NCBI GenBank assembly: GCA_946479005.1
Contig: CAMLEM010000089.1
Location: 1 to 7,014, forward strand
Origin: an uncultured Chitinophagaceae bacterium
GTDB taxonomy: Bacteria > Bacteroidota > Bacteroidia > Chitinophagales > Chitinophagaceae
Direction: 5' to 3'
DNA: 7,014 bases
Shown here: piece by piece, positions 5,607-7,014 of the stretch
How the letters are laid out: each line of letters begins with the position of its first letter
Position numbering within the stretch: the first letter of the stretch is position 1
Position numbers and translations under genes: made by a program
The notes under the pieces: model-generated
What the model saw: the letters and a program-made list of their open reading frames with translations, nothing else
What the model was told of the DNA's origin: nothing
Database searches by the model: none

Positions 5607-6623
5607 TTAGAACCTGGGGCAATTGAGCTTCTTCGCGTTCGGGTCGGAAGGCTTTTTAATATAGATCAGGGAGATCTCGATACCGCCACGTGAATTGGAA
5701 GCGGGCTTCAGGCTGGATGTATTCGCATCGTATGAAGCTCCGATGAGAAGACCTTTGAATTCAAGACCGAAATAAGGGATGGCAGCATCATTGAAGCGAT
5801 ACCAGCTGCCGAGGTAAACATTCACCGGGTCGATGTCAGACTGGTTGACGTTATAGGAAAATGCACCACCCACCATTGTGTTATGAGCTTTCGCCTGCAT
5901 ACTGTGATTGGCGGCAACGTGAATAAAATTGTGGGTGCCGATGGGGATCCTTCCGCCGGCCTGGAAAGTGGTACGCGAGGCAAGCAGGTATTCCCCACCC
6001 TGGAAGCTTTCCTTCGGCCGGTTGATATGATACATCGAAGCGCCGATGTAAAAATTGTTATAGCCGTTGGTGGATCCGTTGTAGAGGATACCGGCGTTAA
6101 CATCCACATAGCTTACATTGATCTGCTTGTGAGCGAAGAATTCAGCCGTGGTCCCGGGAACGAATCCCAGCGGCGTAAGCTCATCTTCAAAAGTGACCTT
6201 GGTAACGTCGAGGCGTTTGTTCACGTAACCTCCCTGGAAGCCCACGCCGATCTGGTGATACCCGTTCTCATCAAGGCCTTTATGATAAGCCAGGGAAAGC
6301 GCCGCAGAATTGGTGACGAGCACGCCATCACCTGCACGATCCGTAAATCCCATAATGCCCACACCCAGCTGATCGATCTCCGCCAGCCTGTTTTTCAGGA
6401 TGCCGAAATCAATGGACGCGGTTTTCGTTTCGAATGCATTATTTATGGTAGGCCACTGGTTGCGATAATTTCCGGCAACGCGGAAGGTCCCATCAAATTT
6501 CCCGGTAAGCGCCGGGTTCAGCGTAAGGGGAGAGGCAAAGAATTGGGAGAAATTAGGGTCCTGGGCCCTTGACACACTCACCATTAACACACCGACCGAC
6601 AGGGTCAATAGAATTTTTTTCAT
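5607..6623 (-). CDS. PorP/SprF-family outer-membrane protein (type IX secretion/gliding related)
   Basis: A 338-residue secreted beta-barrel-like protein. PorP of Porphyromonas and SprF of Flavobacterium, the founding members, support type IX secretion or surface display of adhesins. A Sec signal peptide MKKILLTLSVGVLMVSVSRAQ is followed by the family's conserved start DPNFSQFFASPLTLNPALTG. Alternating hydrophobic and polar strands and many Gly and aromatic residues continue to a C-terminus near NCPRF. There is no lipobox Cys. I chose the ATG at 6623: the longer frame starts at a GTG (6644), adds only seven residues and would put the charged MKKQIAEMKK ahead of an otherwise ordinary signal peptide. 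Family members often accompany a large gliding-motility C-terminal-domain protein. Here the upstream neighbour is upp and the downstream gene is convergent, so this copy looks stand-alone within the window. The gene ends at an intrinsic terminator. Confidence 0.9.
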   Translation of the reverse strand: MKKILLTLSVGVLMVSVSRAQDPNFSQFFASPLTLNPALTGKFDGTFRVAGNYRNQWPTINNAFETKTASIDFGILKNRLAEIDQLGVGIMGFTDRAGDGVLVTNSAALSLAYHKGLDENGYHQIGVGFQGGYVNKRLDVTKVTFEDELTPLGFVPGTTAEFFAHKQINVSYVDVNAGILYNGSTNGYNNFYIGASMYHINRPKESFQGGEYLLASRTTFQAGGRIPIGTHNFIHVAANHSMQAKAHNTMVGGAFSYNVNQSDIDPVNVYLGSWYRFNDAAIPYFGLEFKGLLIGASYDANTSSLKPASNSRGGIEISLIYIKKPSDPNAKKLNCPRF

Positions 6624-6779
6624 CTCAGCAATTTGTTTTTTCACTGGTCAGACGGATGAATATCGAAGATGTGGAAGATTCTGTTTAGAACGCTGAGCCA
6701 ACCAGTTAAATTGCCTAATCTTCGCCATACCATCGTCCGTTCCGGTACGAAAAGGGAAAGTACGATTTTTTTGGAAAAC
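6624..6779. other. Intergenic region between upp and the PorP gene
   Basis: A 156-bp gap that should hold the end of the upp transcript and the promoter of the PorP gene. I find no exact TAnnTTTG element on the minus strand and no strong hairpin with a U-run. The octamer TGACCAGT (minus strand, 6650-6643) lies 19 nt before the PorP ATG. Confidence 0.5.
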
Positions 6780-7014
6780 TTACATCTGGAGTTTACTGCC
6801 GAAGGCAAGGTCGCCGGCATCGCCCAGGCCCGGAACGATATATCCTTTTGCAGTGAGCTCATCATCAATGTCTCCGCACCAGATGGTGACACCGGGCTCT
6901 TCCCGTTTCACGTATTCGATCCCCACGGTGCAGGCTATTGCCGCAACAATATGTATGTGGGAGGGCCGGCCTTCTTCTTTGAGAAAATGGATCGTTTTTA
7001 CCATCGAGGAGCCG
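6780..7014 (-). CDS. upp: Uracil phosphoribosyltransferase, C-terminal part only
   Basis: UPRT salvages uracil by converting it with PRPP to UMP in the cytosol. The 78 residues present begin in the conserved PRPP-binding region (GSSMVKTIHFLKEEG) and include a VAAIACTVGIEYV strand corresponding to the family's VAAPEGI segment. They end with the diagnostic uracil-binding tail KGYIVPGLGDAGDLAFGSK. The family is about 210 residues, so the N-terminal two thirds and the real start lie beyond 7014. An internal ATG at 7004 is not the start, because the frame is open and conserved up to the window edge. The stop is TAA at 6782-6780. The tail continues a few residues (LQM) past the usual GSK end. Confidence 0.94.
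   Translation of the reverse strand, partial: GSSMVKTIHFLKEEGRPSHIHIVAAIACTVGIEYVKREEPGVTIWCGDIDDELTAKGYIVPGLGDAGDLAFGSKLQM

Noticed and set aside
6624..6644. Seven-residue GTG-started extension of the PorP gene
   Set aside because: The ATG at 6623 gives a standard signal peptide; the extension adds charged residues and needs a rarer start codon.

Overview
This 7 kb window looks like chromosomal DNA of a Bacteroidota member, probably a Chitinophagia/Chitinophagaceae-like organism. The signs are a PorP/SprF-family gene (type IX secretion and gliding), an ArgG of the Bacteroidetes type, a likely Bacteroidetes promoter of the TAnnTTTG kind, and start codons without Shine-Dalgarno sequences. G+C is around half by eye. 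The taxonomic call is inference from gene content.

Layout, left to right. (1) Positions 1-1691, minus strand: an arginine operon with a GNAT acyltransferase followed after 3 bp by argG, which runs off the left edge. (2) Positions 1692-1978: a 287 bp leader region for that operon. It holds a candidate promoter, an unannotated 39-codon ORF ending in S-R-P-R-R-R-L-C-stop, and an 8-bp hairpin starting at the ORF's stop codon. (3) Positions 1979-3430, minus strand: a two-gene operon with a short RsmI-like tetrapyrrole-methylase-fold methyltransferase and, upstream of it, an EI24/CysZ-type membrane protein. (4) Positions 3472-5554, plus strand, divergent across only 41 bp: a 3-methyladenine DNA glycosylase followed by a DASS/SLC13 dicarboxylate or sulfate symporter. 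(5) Positions 5559-5579: an intrinsic terminator between convergent genes. (6) Positions 5607-6623, minus strand: a PorP/SprF outer-membrane protein. (7) Positions 6780-7014, minus strand: the C-terminal third of uracil phosphoribosyltransferase (upp).

Most genes are ordinary housekeeping functions. The part that stands out is the arginine leader. Four Arg codons in five sit at the end of a small ORF just downstream of a plausible promoter and upstream of an arginine-biosynthesis operon, which suggests ribosome-sensed (attenuation-type) control. The GNAT is probably the pathway's first enzyme (N-acyl- or N-succinylglutamate synthase), so this would be feedback on the committed step. The switch mechanism itself (terminator, Rho or translation) cannot be read with confidence. 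No mobile elements, CRISPR arrays, tRNAs or rRNAs were seen.
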